A stretch of DNA of 33,562 bases from assembly GCA_947644325.1 (NCBI GenBank), contig CANRZD010000009.1, positions 1 through 33,562 on the forward strand. Direction: 5' to 3'. Positions 20,912-29,971 of the stretch are shown piece by piece. Both the position numbers and the translations under genes were made by a program. Positions within the stretch are counted from its first letter, which is position 1. Every line of letters starts with the position of its first letter. Source of the DNA: an uncultured Clostridia bacterium. Its GTDB lineage: Bacteria > Bacillota > Clostridia > Oscillospirales > Acutalibacteraceae. The notes beneath the pieces were generated by a model that was not told the origin of the DNA, did no database searches, and worked only from the letters and a program-made list of their open reading frames with translations.

Positions 20912-22697
20912 GGCTGTTCCCCCCTCCTAAGCTGTCGTCCAGGGCGTAGCTGTTATATAGGTTATAATATACGCCGCGCTTTTCCATCAGTTCCCCGTGG
21001 GTTCCCTTTTCCACGATGCCCTCGTCGGTGAGCACCAAGATCACCGTGGCCCCCCGTATGGTGGTGAGCCTGTGGGCGATGGTAAAGGTGGTGCGGCCCT
21101 TTGAGAGCTTCTCCAAGGACGCCTGCACCAGCTTCTCGCTTTCGTTATCCAGGGCGCTGGTGGCTTCGTCCAAGATCATGATGGGCGGGTTTTTGAGGAA
21201 GGCCCGGGCGATGCTGATGCGCTGCTTCTGCCCGCCGGAGAGCTTCACGCCCCGCTCGCCCACATATGTATCGTAGCCGTTTGCAAGGCCCAGGATGAAG
21301 TCGTGGGCCCCGGCTTGTTTGGCGGCCTCCATGACTTCTTCCCGGCTGGCCCCGGGCTTTCCGTACTGGATATTTTCAAAGACCGTGCCGGAAAACAGGT
21401 ACACATCCTGCTGCACAAAGCCGATCTGGTTTCTAAGGGACTCAAGGGTCACCCCCCGCACGTCCTGGCCGTCTATGAGGATGCGGCCGGTGGTCACGTC
21501 GTAAAAGCGGGGGATGAGGTTGCAGAGGGTGGTCTTGCCGCCCCCGGAGGGCCCCACCAGGGCCACGTTCTCCCCGGCGTTCACGTGCAGGTTGATGTGG
21601 GAGAGCACCTGCTTGCCGTCGTCGGCGTAGTGGAAGCTGACGTTTTCGAAGGTCACGTCCCCGGCCTTCATCACAAGGGGCTTTGCCCCGGGCTCGTCGA
21701 AAATCTCCACGTCCGCGTCCATGATCTGGAAGAAGCGCTCCACGCCGGTCATGCCTTGCTGGAACTGCTCGGCAAACTGCACCAGCCGCCGGATGGAGGC
21801 GATGAGCGTGCCCACGTAGAGCATGTAGGCCACCAAATCCGCAGGCTGCACCCGGCCGTTTATCATGAACAGGGCCCCGGCGATGAGCACCAAAAGGTTC
21901 ATCAAGCCGTCAAAAAGCCGGTTGGAGGCCTCGAACCCGCCCATGTAGAAGTAGCGCTTACGCTTGACGTTATAGAAGGTGCGGTTGCCCTCCTCGAACT
22001 TTTCCGTCTCCAGGTCCTCGTTTGCAAAGGACTTCACCACCCGCACGCCTAAAAGGCTATCCTCCACCTGGGCGTTGATCTCGCCTAATTGCCGGCGCTG
22101 AGAGCGGAACTGCTCTTTCATCTGGTGGTTAAAGTACACGGCCACCGCCACCATGGGGGGCACCGCCGCGAAGACGATGAGGGTCAGCCAGACGTTTACC
22201 CCGCAGAGGATGATAAAGGAGCCGAAGATCTTGATGAAGGCAATGAAGAACTCCTCCGGGCAGTGATGGGCAAACTCCGTGATGTCAAAAAGGTCGGTGG
22301 TGATGCGGGTCATGATCTGGCCCACCTTGGTGTTGTCAAAGTAGTTGAAACTGAGCTTCTGCAGGTGGGCGAACATGTCAGAGCGCATGTCCGTCTCTAT
22401 CTTCGTGCCCATGATGTGGCCGATGGAGGCCATGAAGAAGTTGGCCCCGGCGTCCACCAGCCGCAGGAACAGGTACAACGCCCCTATCTTCAGCACTGTG
22501 GCCACGGTGAGAGACCCGAGATCGTTGATGCCCATATTGGTGATGTAGCGCACCAGCATGGGCAGCACCAGCTCGCACACGGTGGTCAGGGCCGCGCAGA
22601 ACAGGTCGAAAATGAGCACCGCCCTGTACTTGCCGAAATACGGAAGGAACCGGCGCAGAAGCCCCTTCTTCCCCTTCTCTTTTTCCCTCTTTCTCAA
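20898..22697 (-). CDS. ABC transporter, fused permease and ATPase (exporter type)
   Basis: A 599-residue half-transporter of the MsbA/LmrA-like exporter class. Six transmembrane segments occupy about 20-310; the ATPase follows from about 345 with Walker A GPSGGGKTT (382-390), signature LSGGQ (486-490) and Walker B MILDEATSALD (507-517). The substrate (lipid or drug) is unknown. The start is a TTG at 22697; the best ribosome site, AGAAGGA, is about 13 bases upstream, a long spacing, and no better in-frame start exists before the first membrane helix. A promoter precedes it. It heads the unit with murD, rnr and the bofA-like gene. Confidence 0.9.
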   Translation of the reverse strand: MRKREKEKGKKGLLRRFLPYFGKYRAVLIFDLFCAALTTVCELVLPMLVRYITNMGINDLGSLTVATVLKIGALYLFLRLVDAGANFFMASIGHIMGTKIETDMRSDMFAHLQKLSFNYFDNTKVGQIMTRITTDLFDITEFAHHCPEEFFIAFIKIFGSFIILCGVNVWLTLIVFAAVPPMVAVAVYFNHQMKEQFRSQRRQLGEINAQVEDSLLGVRVVKSFANEDLETEKFEEGNRTFYNVKRKRYFYMGGFEASNRLFDGLMNLLVLIAGALFMINGRVQPADLVAYMLYVGTLIASIRRLVQFAEQFQQGMTGVERFFQIMDADVEIFDEPGAKPLVMKAGDVTFENVSFHYADDGKQVLSHINLHVNAGENVALVGPSGGGKTTLCNLIPRFYDVTTGRILIDGQDVRGVTLESLRNQIGFVQQDVYLFSGTVFENIQYGKPGASREEVMEAAKQAGAHDFILGLANGYDTYVGERGVKLSGGQKQRISIARAFLKNPPIMILDEATSALDNESEKLVQASLEKLSKGRTTFTIAHRLTTIRGATVILVLTDEGIVEKGTHGELMEKRGVYYNLYNSYALDDSLGGGNSHEQE

Positions 22698-22739
22698 GTT
22701 ATTTCACGTCCTTCTTTCCTTAAAATTCCATTCAATAAA

Positions 22740-22768
22740 ATTATGCCATAAACCACGGGAATAATCAA
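22740..22768 (-). promoter_or_regulatory. Promoter for the ABC exporter-murD-rnr unit
   Basis: On the minus strand, TTGATT (22768-22763) and CATAAT (22745-22740) are spaced by 17 bases, in the AT-rich gap after ypeB and about 42 bases before the exporter start. Confidence 0.65.
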
Positions 22769-22773
22769 GCTTT

Positions 22774-24108
22774 TTATATAGCCAGCACCCCCTGCTCGTC
22801 CTCCTGCAGCAGATAGAGCTGCTCCTCCAGGCCCGTCTGGGCGTTTACATAGCAGAGCACCCGGCGACCCTCCTGGCCTTTGCACAAAAACTCCCAGCAC
22901 AGCACCTCGGAAAGGCCCGGGGAGGGCACTACCGCAAGTCCCGCTTTCTCTACCCTCAGCAGGGGGCTCAGGAAGGAAGCGGTCTGCTCCTCTGTAAGGG
23001 CCGGGGCGGCAAGGACGCGCGCATGGTGGTTCATGAGATACCCCGTGCCGTCGTACTCCACCAGGCCCCCCTGCTCCAGCTCAATGGTGACCTTCACCAG
23101 GTCCGGGTAGCACAGGACGTCCCCTTCCGCGGTGTGGAAGTTCACGGTGCACAGGCCGTCGCTGACGAGATAGTAGCTCTCCCGCATCTCCGGCAGGCCC
23201 AGGCCGGATAGGGAAGCCTTGGCGGCCTTTAGGGCCTCCTCATAGCTGAGAGACCCCAGGCCGTGGCTTTCTTTTTTATAGTAGGCGATCTCCCCGCCCT
23301 GGCGGGTGACGTGGACCTGTTCGCCCTCCCGGCTGAACATATAGACGGGCAGCGCGCCGCCGCCCTCCCCGGTGAATTCCAGGGCCGAGGCCTCACCGTG
23401 AAGGAAACCGGCCGCTTTCTCCCGGGCCTCCTCCTGGGTGACCTCCGCCATGCCTTTCAGGTGCAGGGGCTCCCGCTGGGGAATGTGGTCGGAGAAGGGG
23501 CCGTCGTAGAGGAGGGCGGGGAGCTCTGAAAACTCCTTTGCCACTTCGTCGAAGTCGTCGTCCAGAAGGGCCAGGGCCTCTATTTCGTCCACATTATTGA
23601 GAAGGCTCTCCAGCTGGTTAATGGAAGCGCCCTCCGCCGTAAGCCGGGCCTGGGTGTCCTGCAGGGCGTCAGAGAGCTTCCCGGCGTACTCACAGAGGGT
23701 AGAAAGCCCCGCAAGGTCCCCTTCCTCCAGGCCCCCCAGGCTAAAGGACTTGCGGGTGAGGGCCAGGGCGTAGTCCCCCACCTGAGAGAGGAAGCGGCTG
23801 ATGCGCTCGGTCTTTTCCTGAGAAAAGGGCAGCGACGAAAGCGCCGCCTTTGCGCCCCCGCTCTGCTCCAAAAGCTTCGCGGAAAGGGCGCTGTGCATCA
23901 GGGGGGTGCCGGCGTAGCGGGCCTTTTCCAGGGTGCGGGAGAGGCTCCCCACCTGGTCGGTCAGGTCGCCTAAGGCCCGCTGGTAGACGTATTCCAGCCG
24001 CTGGCCGCTCTGCCGAAGGGAAAGCCGGGCGTCTAAAAGAAAGCCCGCCCCCACAAGCAGCAAAGCCAGAAGGAAGGTAAAAAGCCGTACACTTGTGGTC
24101 TTTTTCAT
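22774..24108 (-). CDS. ypeB: Germination protein YpeB
   Basis: A 444-residue membrane-anchored protein with an N-terminal signal anchor (about 8-27), a helical middle (about 35-190) containing the SINQLESLLNNVDEIE segment, and C-terminal PepSY-like repeats (about 215-440) with the pattern EEALKAAKASL and the cell-wall-facing YxVS...VNFHT strands. In Bacillus YpeB stabilises the spore cortex lytic enzyme SleB. No sleB lies beside it here, which is unusual, since the two are commonly adjacent. A divergent promoter region lies upstream, facing ruvC. On the minus strand upstream of the gene, GAATT and CACACTA spaced by 17 bases resemble a forespore sigma-G type promoter only weakly. Confidence 0.88.
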   Translation of the reverse strand: MKKTTSVRLFTFLLALLLVGAGFLLDARLSLRQSGQRLEYVYQRALGDLTDQVGSLSRTLEKARYAGTPLMHSALSAKLLEQSGGAKAALSSLPFSQEKTERISRFLSQVGDYALALTRKSFSLGGLEEGDLAGLSTLCEYAGKLSDALQDTQARLTAEGASINQLESLLNNVDEIEALALLDDDFDEVAKEFSELPALLYDGPFSDHIPQREPLHLKGMAEVTQEEAREKAAGFLHGEASALEFTGEGGGALPVYMFSREGEQVHVTRQGGEIAYYKKESHGLGSLSYEEALKAAKASLSGLGLPEMRESYYLVSDGLCTVNFHTAEGDVLCYPDLVKVTIELEQGGLVEYDGTGYLMNHHARVLAAPALTEEQTASFLSPLLRVEKAGLAVVPSPGLSEVLCWEFLCKGQEGRRVLCYVNAQTGLEEQLYLLQEDEQGVLAI

Positions 24109-24213
24109 GGTGCATCCCGCCTTTTTTCATGAGAATATCAGTAGTGTGGGCCCGTCCCCCTGGAAAATTCATAGGCTGTTCGCATTTTTTGTCTGTTCAA
24201 CGGCGGTAAATTG

Positions 24214-24222
24214 TGGTATACT
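24214..24222 (+). promoter_or_regulatory. Extended -10 promoter for ruvC
   Basis: TGGTATACT (24214-24222) is an extended -10 box 42 bases before the ruvC start. No good -35 lies 16-18 bases upstream, which is typical of extended -10 promoters. Confidence 0.55.
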
Positions 24223-24264
24223 GTGTTGTGACTATGCGGCCCCCGGCCCAAAGGAGGCAGGCTC

Positions 24265-24765
24265 ATGCGCATATTAGGCATCGACCCCGGCTACGCCATC
24301 GTGGGCTACGGGGTCATAGAAGCGGAAAACGGCCGCTACCGCCCCCTGGAGTACGGCGCGGTGACCACCCCCGCCGGGGCGGATTTCGGGCGGCGGCTTT
24401 CTGAAATCTACGACGGCGTCACAGAGCTTCTGGACACCCTGCGGCCCCAGGCCGCCTCTGTGGAAAAGCTCTACTTTACCAATAACAAGACCACCGGCAT
24501 CGGGGTGGCGGAGGCCCGGGGGGTGATCCTGCTGGCCCTGTCCCAGCGGGGCGTGCCCCTTTTTGAGTACACGCCCCCCCAGGTGAAGCAGGCGGTGACC
24601 GGCTACGGCAAGGCATTAAAGCCCCAGGTGCAGGAAATGACCCGGCGGCTGCTCTCCCTGCCTTCCATCCCCAGGCCGGACGACGCCGCCGACGCCCTGG
24701 CCCTGGCCATCTGCCACGGGCAGGCCGCGGGCTCGCCCCTGCGGCGCAGGCTGCTGCCAAGATAA
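24265..24765 (+). CDS. ruvC: Crossover junction endodeoxyribonuclease RuvC
   Basis: A 166-residue Holliday-junction resolvase. Catalytic acidic residues are visible: D7 (LGIDPG), E67 (SVEKLYF), and D140 and D143 (DDAADALA). It acts with RuvAB in recombination repair. AAAGGAGG precedes the ATG. It opens a plus-strand run and is spaced 15 bases from ruvA. Confidence 0.96.
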   Translation: MRILGIDPGYAIVGYGVIEAENGRYRPLEYGAVTTPAGADFGRRLSEIYDGVTELLDTLRPQAASVEKLYFTNNKTTGIGVAEARGVILLALSQRGVPLFEYTPPQVKQAVTGYGKALKPQVQEMTRRLLSLPSIPRPDDAADALALAICHGQAAGSPLRRRLLPR

Positions 24766-24780
24766 AGGAGACGGTATTTT

Positions 24781-25383
24781 ATGTTTTACAGCTTGACGGG
24801 AAAAGTGGCCCACATGGAGCCCGGCGTGGCCGTCATCGACGTGGGGGGCGTGGCCTTCAAGTGCCTGACCTCTATGGGCACCCTGCGCACCCTGCGCCTG
24901 GGGGACACGGCTACCCTCTATACTCACTTGAATGTCCGGGAGGACGCTTTGGACTTATTCGGCTTTGCCGCCGGGACAGAGCTTCACTGTTTTAAGCTCC
25001 TCACCGCCATCAGCGGCGTGGGGCCCAAGGCGGCCATCGCCATCTTGTCAGAGCTCTCGCCGGAGGAAGTGGCTTTAGCCGCCGCGGCTGGCGACACCAA
25101 GCGCCTGTGCCGGGCAAACGGCGTGGGGCCAAAGCTTGCCCAGCGCATCGTGCTGGAACTAAAGGACAAGGTGATGAGCTTTTCCTCTGGCGGGCTGGAG
25201 GATGGGTTTATCGAGCCCGGGGGCCCTTCGGCCTCTGGAAACGCCGCCAAGGCGGTGGAGGCCCTGACGGCTTTGGGCTACTCCCCCACCGACGCGGCCA
25301 TGGCTGTGGGGCGTCTCGACAGCGCCCTGCCGGTAGAGGAGCTCATACGGCTGGCCCTGAAGGGCTTTGCCGGGAACACGTAA
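24781..25383 (+). CDS. ruvA: Holliday junction branch migration protein RuvA
   Basis: A 200-residue DNA-binding protein that recognises four-way junctions and loads RuvB. It shows the N-terminal OB fold (FYSLTGKVAHMEPGVAVIDVGGVAF), the two helix-hairpin-helix motifs (LLTAISGVGPKAAIAIL and LCRANGVGPKLAQRIVLELKDK) and the C-terminal RuvB-binding helical domain (VEALTALGYSPTDAAMAV). AAGGAGA precedes the start, and a small membrane protein gene follows before ruvB. Confidence 0.96.
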   Translation: MFYSLTGKVAHMEPGVAVIDVGGVAFKCLTSMGTLRTLRLGDTATLYTHLNVREDALDLFGFAAGTELHCFKLLTAISGVGPKAAIAILSELSPEEVALAAAAGDTKRLCRANGVGPKLAQRIVLELKDKVMSFSSGGLEDGFIEPGGPSASGNAAKAVEALTALGYSPTDAAMAVGRLDSALPVEELIRLALKGFAGNT

Positions 25384-25396
25384 GGAGGCCCCCGCT

Positions 25397-25666
25397 ATGC
25401 TCAAACACGTAAAGCAGTTTTTGCAGATCGCCATAGGCTCTACCATCGGCGTGTACCTGGGCCGGTCCTTGTGGCTGTGGCAGGACTATAAGGCCCGCCC
25501 GGGCCTTTACGCCATGAACTCCGCCCCCTGGTACCTGCCCCTTGCGATGGGGGCGCTCATCGCGGCGGGGATGCTGCTCATAGAGGGGCTGGCGCTGTTT
25601 TTAGTCAACAGGCGCATAAAGAAGAAGCAGCAGGAAAAAGAAGGGGAAGGAGACGGGGAAACATGA
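25397..25666 (+). CDS. Small membrane protein between ruvA and ruvB
   Basis: An 89-residue protein with two hydrophobic segments (about 8-24 and 45-68), a loop with LWLWQDY, and a highly charged C-terminus ([17 protein letters not shown]). I do not recognise a family. The start at 25397 has AGGAGG eight bases upstream; its stop overlaps the ruvB start as ATGA, so it is translationally coupled and genuinely expressed if ruvB is. A membrane protein inside the ruvAB pair is uncommon. A relation to recombination is not demonstrable from sequence. Confidence 0.75.
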   Translation: MLKHVKQFLQIAIGSTIGVYLGRSLWLWQDYKARPGLYAMNSAPWYLPLAMGALIAAGMLLIEGLALFLVNRRIKKKQQEKEGEGDGET

Positions 25667-26775
25667 TAGAAAGATCCGGCGGCACAGAGTACGGCATCGA
25701 CTGGGACGAAAAGGACGACCTGGACCTGGAAAACCGCCTGACCGACACCGGCTACACCCCCGAAGACCGGGAGACCGAAAACCCCCTGCGGCCCCGGGCC
25801 TTCGCTGACTACATCGGCCAGGAGAAGGTGAAGGAGAACCTGAAGGTGTATATCGGCGCGGCCAAAAGCCGGAAGGAATCGCTGGACCACGTGCTGCTCT
25901 ACGGCCCCCCGGGCCTGGGCAAGACGACGCTTGCAGGCATTGTGGCAAACGAGATGGGGGTAAACCTGCGGGTCACCAGCGGCCCGGCCATCGAGAAGCC
26001 CGGGGATTTGGCGGCGCTTCTCACGAACCTCTCCCCCGGGGACGTGCTCTTTATCGACGAGGTGCACAGGCTCTCCCGCCAGGTGGAGGAGATCCTCTAC
26101 CCGGCCATGGAGGACTTTGCTTTGGACATCATCACCGGCAAGGGCCAGATGGCCGCCAGCTACCACCTGCCCCTGCCCCGCTTCACCCTGGTGGGGGCCA
26201 CCACCAGGGCCGGGCAGCTTTCGGCGCCCTTGCGGGACCGCTTCGGGGTGGTGCTGCGCTTAGAGCTTTATAACCCCCAGGAGCTGGGGAAGATCGTCAC
26301 CCGCAGCGCGAAGATACTGGGGGCCGATATCGAGGCCGACGCCGCTCTGGAGATCGCAAGCAGGGCAAGGGGCACCCCCCGCATCGCAAACCGCCTCTTA
26401 AAGCGGGTGCGGGACTTTGCCGAGGTCATGAGCGGGGGGCGCATCACCCTGAACACGGCGAAAATAGGCCTGGACCGCATGGAGATCGACGAGCTGGGCC
26501 TGGACCAGAGCGACCGGCGGATGCTCACGGCCCTCATCCAGTTTTACGGGGGCGGGCCCGTGGGGCTTGAGACCCTGGCCGCGGCCATCGGCGAGGAAGC
26601 GGTGACCATCGAGGACGTAAACGAGCCTTATCTCATGCAGATCGGGTTTCTCTCCCGCACGCCCCGGGGCCGGTGCGCCACGGCGGCGGCTTACCTGCAC
26701 CTGGGGCTGCCGGTGCCGGGCAGCCTGCGGGGCGGGGCGGATATGGAGCAGACCAGCCTAATAGATATAGAATAA
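25663..26775 (+). CDS. ruvB: Holliday junction DNA helicase RuvB
   Basis: A 370-residue AAA+ motor driving branch migration. Walker A is GPPGLGKT (81-88), Walker B LFIDEVH (129-135), sensor 1 GATTRAG, and the arginine finger LRDRFG, followed by the C-terminal winged helix with RTPRGR. The N-terminus is about 25-30 residues longer than usual and acidic ([12 protein letters not shown]). The ATG overlaps the preceding stop, suggesting coupling. Confidence 0.96.
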   Translation: MIERSGGTEYGIDWDEKDDLDLENRLTDTGYTPEDRETENPLRPRAFADYIGQEKVKENLKVYIGAAKSRKESLDHVLLYGPPGLGKTTLAGIVANEMGVNLRVTSGPAIEKPGDLAALLTNLSPGDVLFIDEVHRLSRQVEEILYPAMEDFALDIITGKGQMAASYHLPLPRFTLVGATTRAGQLSAPLRDRFGVVLRLELYNPQELGKIVTRSAKILGADIEADAALEIASRARGTPRIANRLLKRVRDFAEVMSGGRITLNTAKIGLDRMEIDELGLDQSDRRMLTALIQFYGGGPVGLETLAAAIGEEAVTIEDVNEPYLMQIGFLSRTPRGRCATAAAYLHLGLPVPGSLRGGADMEQTSLIDIE

Positions 26776-26809
26776 GCGAAATGAAATCAAAACAAACGAG
26801 GTGCTAACT

Positions 26810-28162
26810 ATGGGAAGACTTTTTGGAACAGACGGCATTCGCGGCATCGCCAACAAGGACCTGACCTGCGAGCTGGCCACCCAGCTGGGCCGGGCGGCGG
26901 CCCGGGTGCTCACGAACAAATCCAACCGCCACCCCCGGGTGCTCATCGGCAAGGATACCCGGCTCTCCTCTGACATGCTGGAGAACGCCATGGCCGCGGG
27001 GCTGTGCAGCATCGGGGCCAGCGTCGTCACCCTGGGGGTGGTGCCCACCCCGGCGGTGGCGTACTTGGTAGAAAAGTACAAGGCCGACGCGGGCATCATG
27101 ATCTCCGCCTCCCACAACTCCTTCGAGTATAACGGCATCAAGATCTTCTCCGGCGACGGCTACAAGCTGCCCGACGACCTGGAGGAGCGCATCGAGGACA
27201 TCATCTTAGGGAAGTCGGACATCTCCCACGAGTACCCCCAGGAGGACGGCATCGGCACCGTGACCCACGCGGACAGCGCCGTGCGGGACTACATCGACCA
27301 CGTGAAGAACACGGTGCACTTCTCTCTGGACGGGCTGAGAATCGCTATCGACAGCGCAAACGGCTCGGCAAGCGCCACGGCAGAAACGCTCTTTACGGAG
27401 CTGGGGGCAGAGGTCACCATGATGAACGACAGCCCCGACGGCATCAACGTGAACTTAAACTGCGGCTCTACCCACATGGAAGGGCTCATCGAATATGTAA
27501 AGACCCACGAGGTGGACGCGGGCGTGGCCTTTGACGGGGACGCGGACCGCTGCCTGATGGTGGACGAACAGGGGAATTTTATCGACGGCGACTTCATCAT
27601 GGCCATCTGCGCCCTGGACATGAAGAGCCGGGGGAAGCTCTCCGGCAACGCGGTTGTGGGCACCATCATGACGAACCTGGGCTTCCAGCGCTTCTGCGAG
27701 GAAAACGGCATGCGCTTTGAAGCCACGAAAGTGGGCGACCGGTACGTGCTGGAGCAGATGCGGCTGGACGGCTACAACTTCGGCGGCGAGCAGAGCGGCC
27801 ACGTGATCTTTAGGGACTTTGCCACCACCGGCGACGGCCAGCTGACCGCCTGCCAGCTGTTGAGCCTGCTGCGCAGAAGGGAAGCGAAGCTCTCAAGCCT
27901 TGCCACCCTTATGCAGCGCTACCCCCAGACCATGATAAACATAAAGGTAAGCCCCGAAGGGAAGCTTGCCTTCTACACCGACCACACCGTGAAGGCCGCC
28001 ATCGACAAGGCCGCGAAGACCCTGGGCAAAGAGGGCCGGGTCATCGTGCGGCCCTCGGGCACTGAGCCCTTACTTCGCGTCATGGTGGAAGGCCGGGACG
28101 AGGGGCAGATCCAGGAGCTTGCCCGGGAGGTGGCCGGCGTGATCGAAAAGGAGCTGAGCTGA
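26810..28162 (+). CDS. glmM: Phosphoglucosamine mutase
   Basis: A 450-residue enzyme converting glucosamine-6-phosphate to glucosamine-1-phosphate, for UDP-GlcNAc and wall synthesis. The phosphoserine is S101 in ISASHNS; the metal loop is DGDADRC; the sugar loop GGEQSGH and the phosphate-binding RPSGTEPLLRV are present. The start at 26810 (MGRLFGTDGIRG) has GAGGTG nearby and fits the family; an ATG at 26801 adds only three residues. Its stop overlaps the next ATG (TGATG). Confidence 0.96.
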   Translation: MGRLFGTDGIRGIANKDLTCELATQLGRAAARVLTNKSNRHPRVLIGKDTRLSSDMLENAMAAGLCSIGASVVTLGVVPTPAVAYLVEKYKADAGIMISASHNSFEYNGIKIFSGDGYKLPDDLEERIEDIILGKSDISHEYPQEDGIGTVTHADSAVRDYIDHVKNTVHFSLDGLRIAIDSANGSASATAETLFTELGAEVTMMNDSPDGINVNLNCGSTHMEGLIEYVKTHEVDAGVAFDGDADRCLMVDEQGNFIDGDFIMAICALDMKSRGKLSGNAVVGTIMTNLGFQRFCEENGMRFEATKVGDRYVLEQMRLDGYNFGGEQSGHVIFRDFATTGDGQLTACQLLSLLRRREAKLSSLATLMQRYPQTMINIKVSPEGKLAFYTDHTVKAAIDKAAKTLGKEGRVIVRPSGTEPLLRVMVEGRDEGQIQELAREVAGVIEKELS

Positions 28163-29094
28163 TGGACCACAGCCAGAAGATAGCCCGCCGCCAGTGGAAC
28201 CAGCCGGGAAAGGGCGAGCTGGAGAGCCGGCGGGAAGAGACCTTTATAGACGACATCATCCAGAAGGACCATTTGGAGCGGCAGGTGCTCTCCTCTTTGG
28301 AGGGGGTAGAGACGGCCTTCGACGGAGGCGCGGGCTGCGGGCGGTTTTCCATCCTGCTGGCAAAGCGGGGGGTGCGGGTGACCCATTTCGACATCTCCCG
28401 CCCCATGCTGGAAAAGGCCCGGGAGCTGGCTGCTGAAGCCGGGGTGCTGGACCGGATGGAGTTCGTGGAGGGGGCCCTGGAGGACCTTTCCGCCTATGGG
28501 GACGGGCAGTTCGATTTGGTGCTTTCCTTTGACGCGCCTGTCTCTTACACCTGGCCCAACCAGGAAAAGGTCATTGGGGAGCTTGCGCGTATCTGCAAAA
28601 AAAGGCTGCTTTTAAGCGTGACCTCCCGGCTGGGGGCGCTGCCGTATCTGGCAAACCCCCTGCAGAAAAACCCCTTCATCCTGGATGAACACAGCCCGGA
28701 CCCCCAGGTACAGTGGCTGCTGAAAAACGCCGGGCAGCTGGCGGAGGGCTTCCGGTTCGACCGGGACGGGGCGGAAAAGCTCTTGCAAGAGGGCGTCATG
28801 GGCGGCCGGGCGGAAATAGAGGAATACGAAAAGGGCGGCGCGCCCTGGTGCATCACCTACGCTTTCCTGCCCGGGGAGCTCAAAGGCATTCTGGAGCGCC
28901 TGGGGTTTCGAGACATCCGCATGGCGGGGCCCGGGGCCTACGCCCGCACCCTGCCCAGGGAAATCCTGGTGAAGCTGATGAACGACCCCCAGCAGAAGCG
29001 GGACTTTCTCGACTTCTGCTATGTATACGACCAAGACCCCTTCGTGCTGGGCATGGGGAAAGACAACCTCTTCGCGGCCGGGGAGAAAGGATGA
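28162..29094 (+). CDS. Class I SAM-dependent methyltransferase
   Basis: A 310-residue protein with a SAM-binding motif I (FDGGAGCGRFS, about 53-63), an acidic end of strand 2 (THFDIS) and a motif-IV-like region LVLSFDAPVSYTW. The N-terminal ~45 residues and C-terminal ~120 residues are extra and probably form substrate-specific caps. The substrate is unknown. It starts at the glmM stop and is followed after four bases by another methyltransferase gene. Confidence 0.82.
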   Translation: MDHSQKIARRQWNQPGKGELESRREETFIDDIIQKDHLERQVLSSLEGVETAFDGGAGCGRFSILLAKRGVRVTHFDISRPMLEKARELAAEAGVLDRMEFVEGALEDLSAYGDGQFDLVLSFDAPVSYTWPNQEKVIGELARICKKRLLLSVTSRLGALPYLANPLQKNPFILDEHSPDPQVQWLLKNAGQLAEGFRFDRDGAEKLLQEGVMGGRAEIEEYEKGGAPWCITYAFLPGELKGILERLGFRDIRMAGPGAYARTLPREILVKLMNDPQQKRDFLDFCYVYDQDPFVLGMGKDNLFAAGEKG

Positions 29095-29098
29095 GCGT

Positions 29099-29962
29099 AT
29101 GCGCACCGCACACTGGCAGGATTATGAACTCATAGACACCGCCTCCGGGGAGCGGCTGGAGCGGTGGGGGGACATCCTTCTCATCCGCCCGGACCCCCAG
29201 ATCATCTGGGCCGGGGACAGGAAGGACCCCCGCTGGCAGGGGGCCCACGCCCGGTACGTCCGCTCCACCAAGGGCGGGGGCGCGTGGGAGATATACAAGA
29301 AGCTGCCCGACGTGTGGCCCGTCCGGTGGGAGGGCCTCACCTTCCGGCTGAAGGCCATGGGCTTCAAGCACACGGGCCTTTTCCCAGAGCAGGCGGTGAA
29401 CTGGCGCTTCGCCCAGGATAAGATCAAGGGGGCGGGGCGGCCGGTAAAGGTGCTCAACCTCTTTGGCTACACGGGCGCGGCCACTTTGGCGTGCCTGCGG
29501 GCCGGGGCCGCCGTCACCCACGTGGACGCCTCTAAGGGCATGGTGCAGTGGGCAAAGGAGAACGCCCAGGCAAGCGGCCTGTCCGACTGCCCGGTGCGGT
29601 GGCTGGTGGACGACTGCGTGAAGTTCGTGCAGCGGGAGCAGCGCCGGGGGAATGTTTACGACGCCATCATCATGGACCCGCCCTCTTACGGCCGGGGGCC
29701 CGGGGGCGAGGTGTGGAAGCTGGAGGAGCAGCTTTACGGGCTCATTGAGATGTGCCTGCCCATTTTATCGGAAAAGCCGCTGTTTTTCCTGCTGAATTCC
29801 TACACCACGGGCCTTTCTCCGGCGGTGATGGAGTATCTTTTGGGGCTATTGCTGCGGGGCCGCTTCGGGGGGGCCGTGTCCTCTGACGAAATAGGCCTCA
29901 GGGTGACGGCCACATCGCTTACGCTGCCCTGCGGCAGCACGGCCATCTGGGCCGGGGAATAA
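29099..29962 (+). CDS. Class I SAM-dependent methyltransferase (RlmI/RlmK-like)
   Basis: A 287-residue protein whose middle has SAM motif I NLFGYTGAATL, the strand-2 motif HVDASKGMVQWAKENA and the motif IV MDPPSYGRG, as in RlmI/RlmK-type rRNA cytosine or guanine methyltransferases; DPPSYG favours RNA as substrate. It lacks the PUA domain of RlmI, so the target may differ. The start at 29099 is chosen because the ATG at 29091 is out of frame; the open frame upstream to 29021 lies within the previous gene. Confidence 0.83.
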   Translation: MRTAHWQDYELIDTASGERLERWGDILLIRPDPQIIWAGDRKDPRWQGAHARYVRSTKGGGAWEIYKKLPDVWPVRWEGLTFRLKAMGFKHTGLFPEQAVNWRFAQDKIKGAGRPVKVLNLFGYTGAATLACLRAGAAVTHVDASKGMVQWAKENAQASGLSDCPVRWLVDDCVKFVQREQRRGNVYDAIIMDPPSYGRGPGGEVWKLEEQLYGLIEMCLPILSEKPLFFLLNSYTTGLSPAVMEYLLGLLLRGRFGGAVSSDEIGLRVTATSLTLPCGSTAIWAGE

Positions 29963-29971
29963 GGAGGGCAT

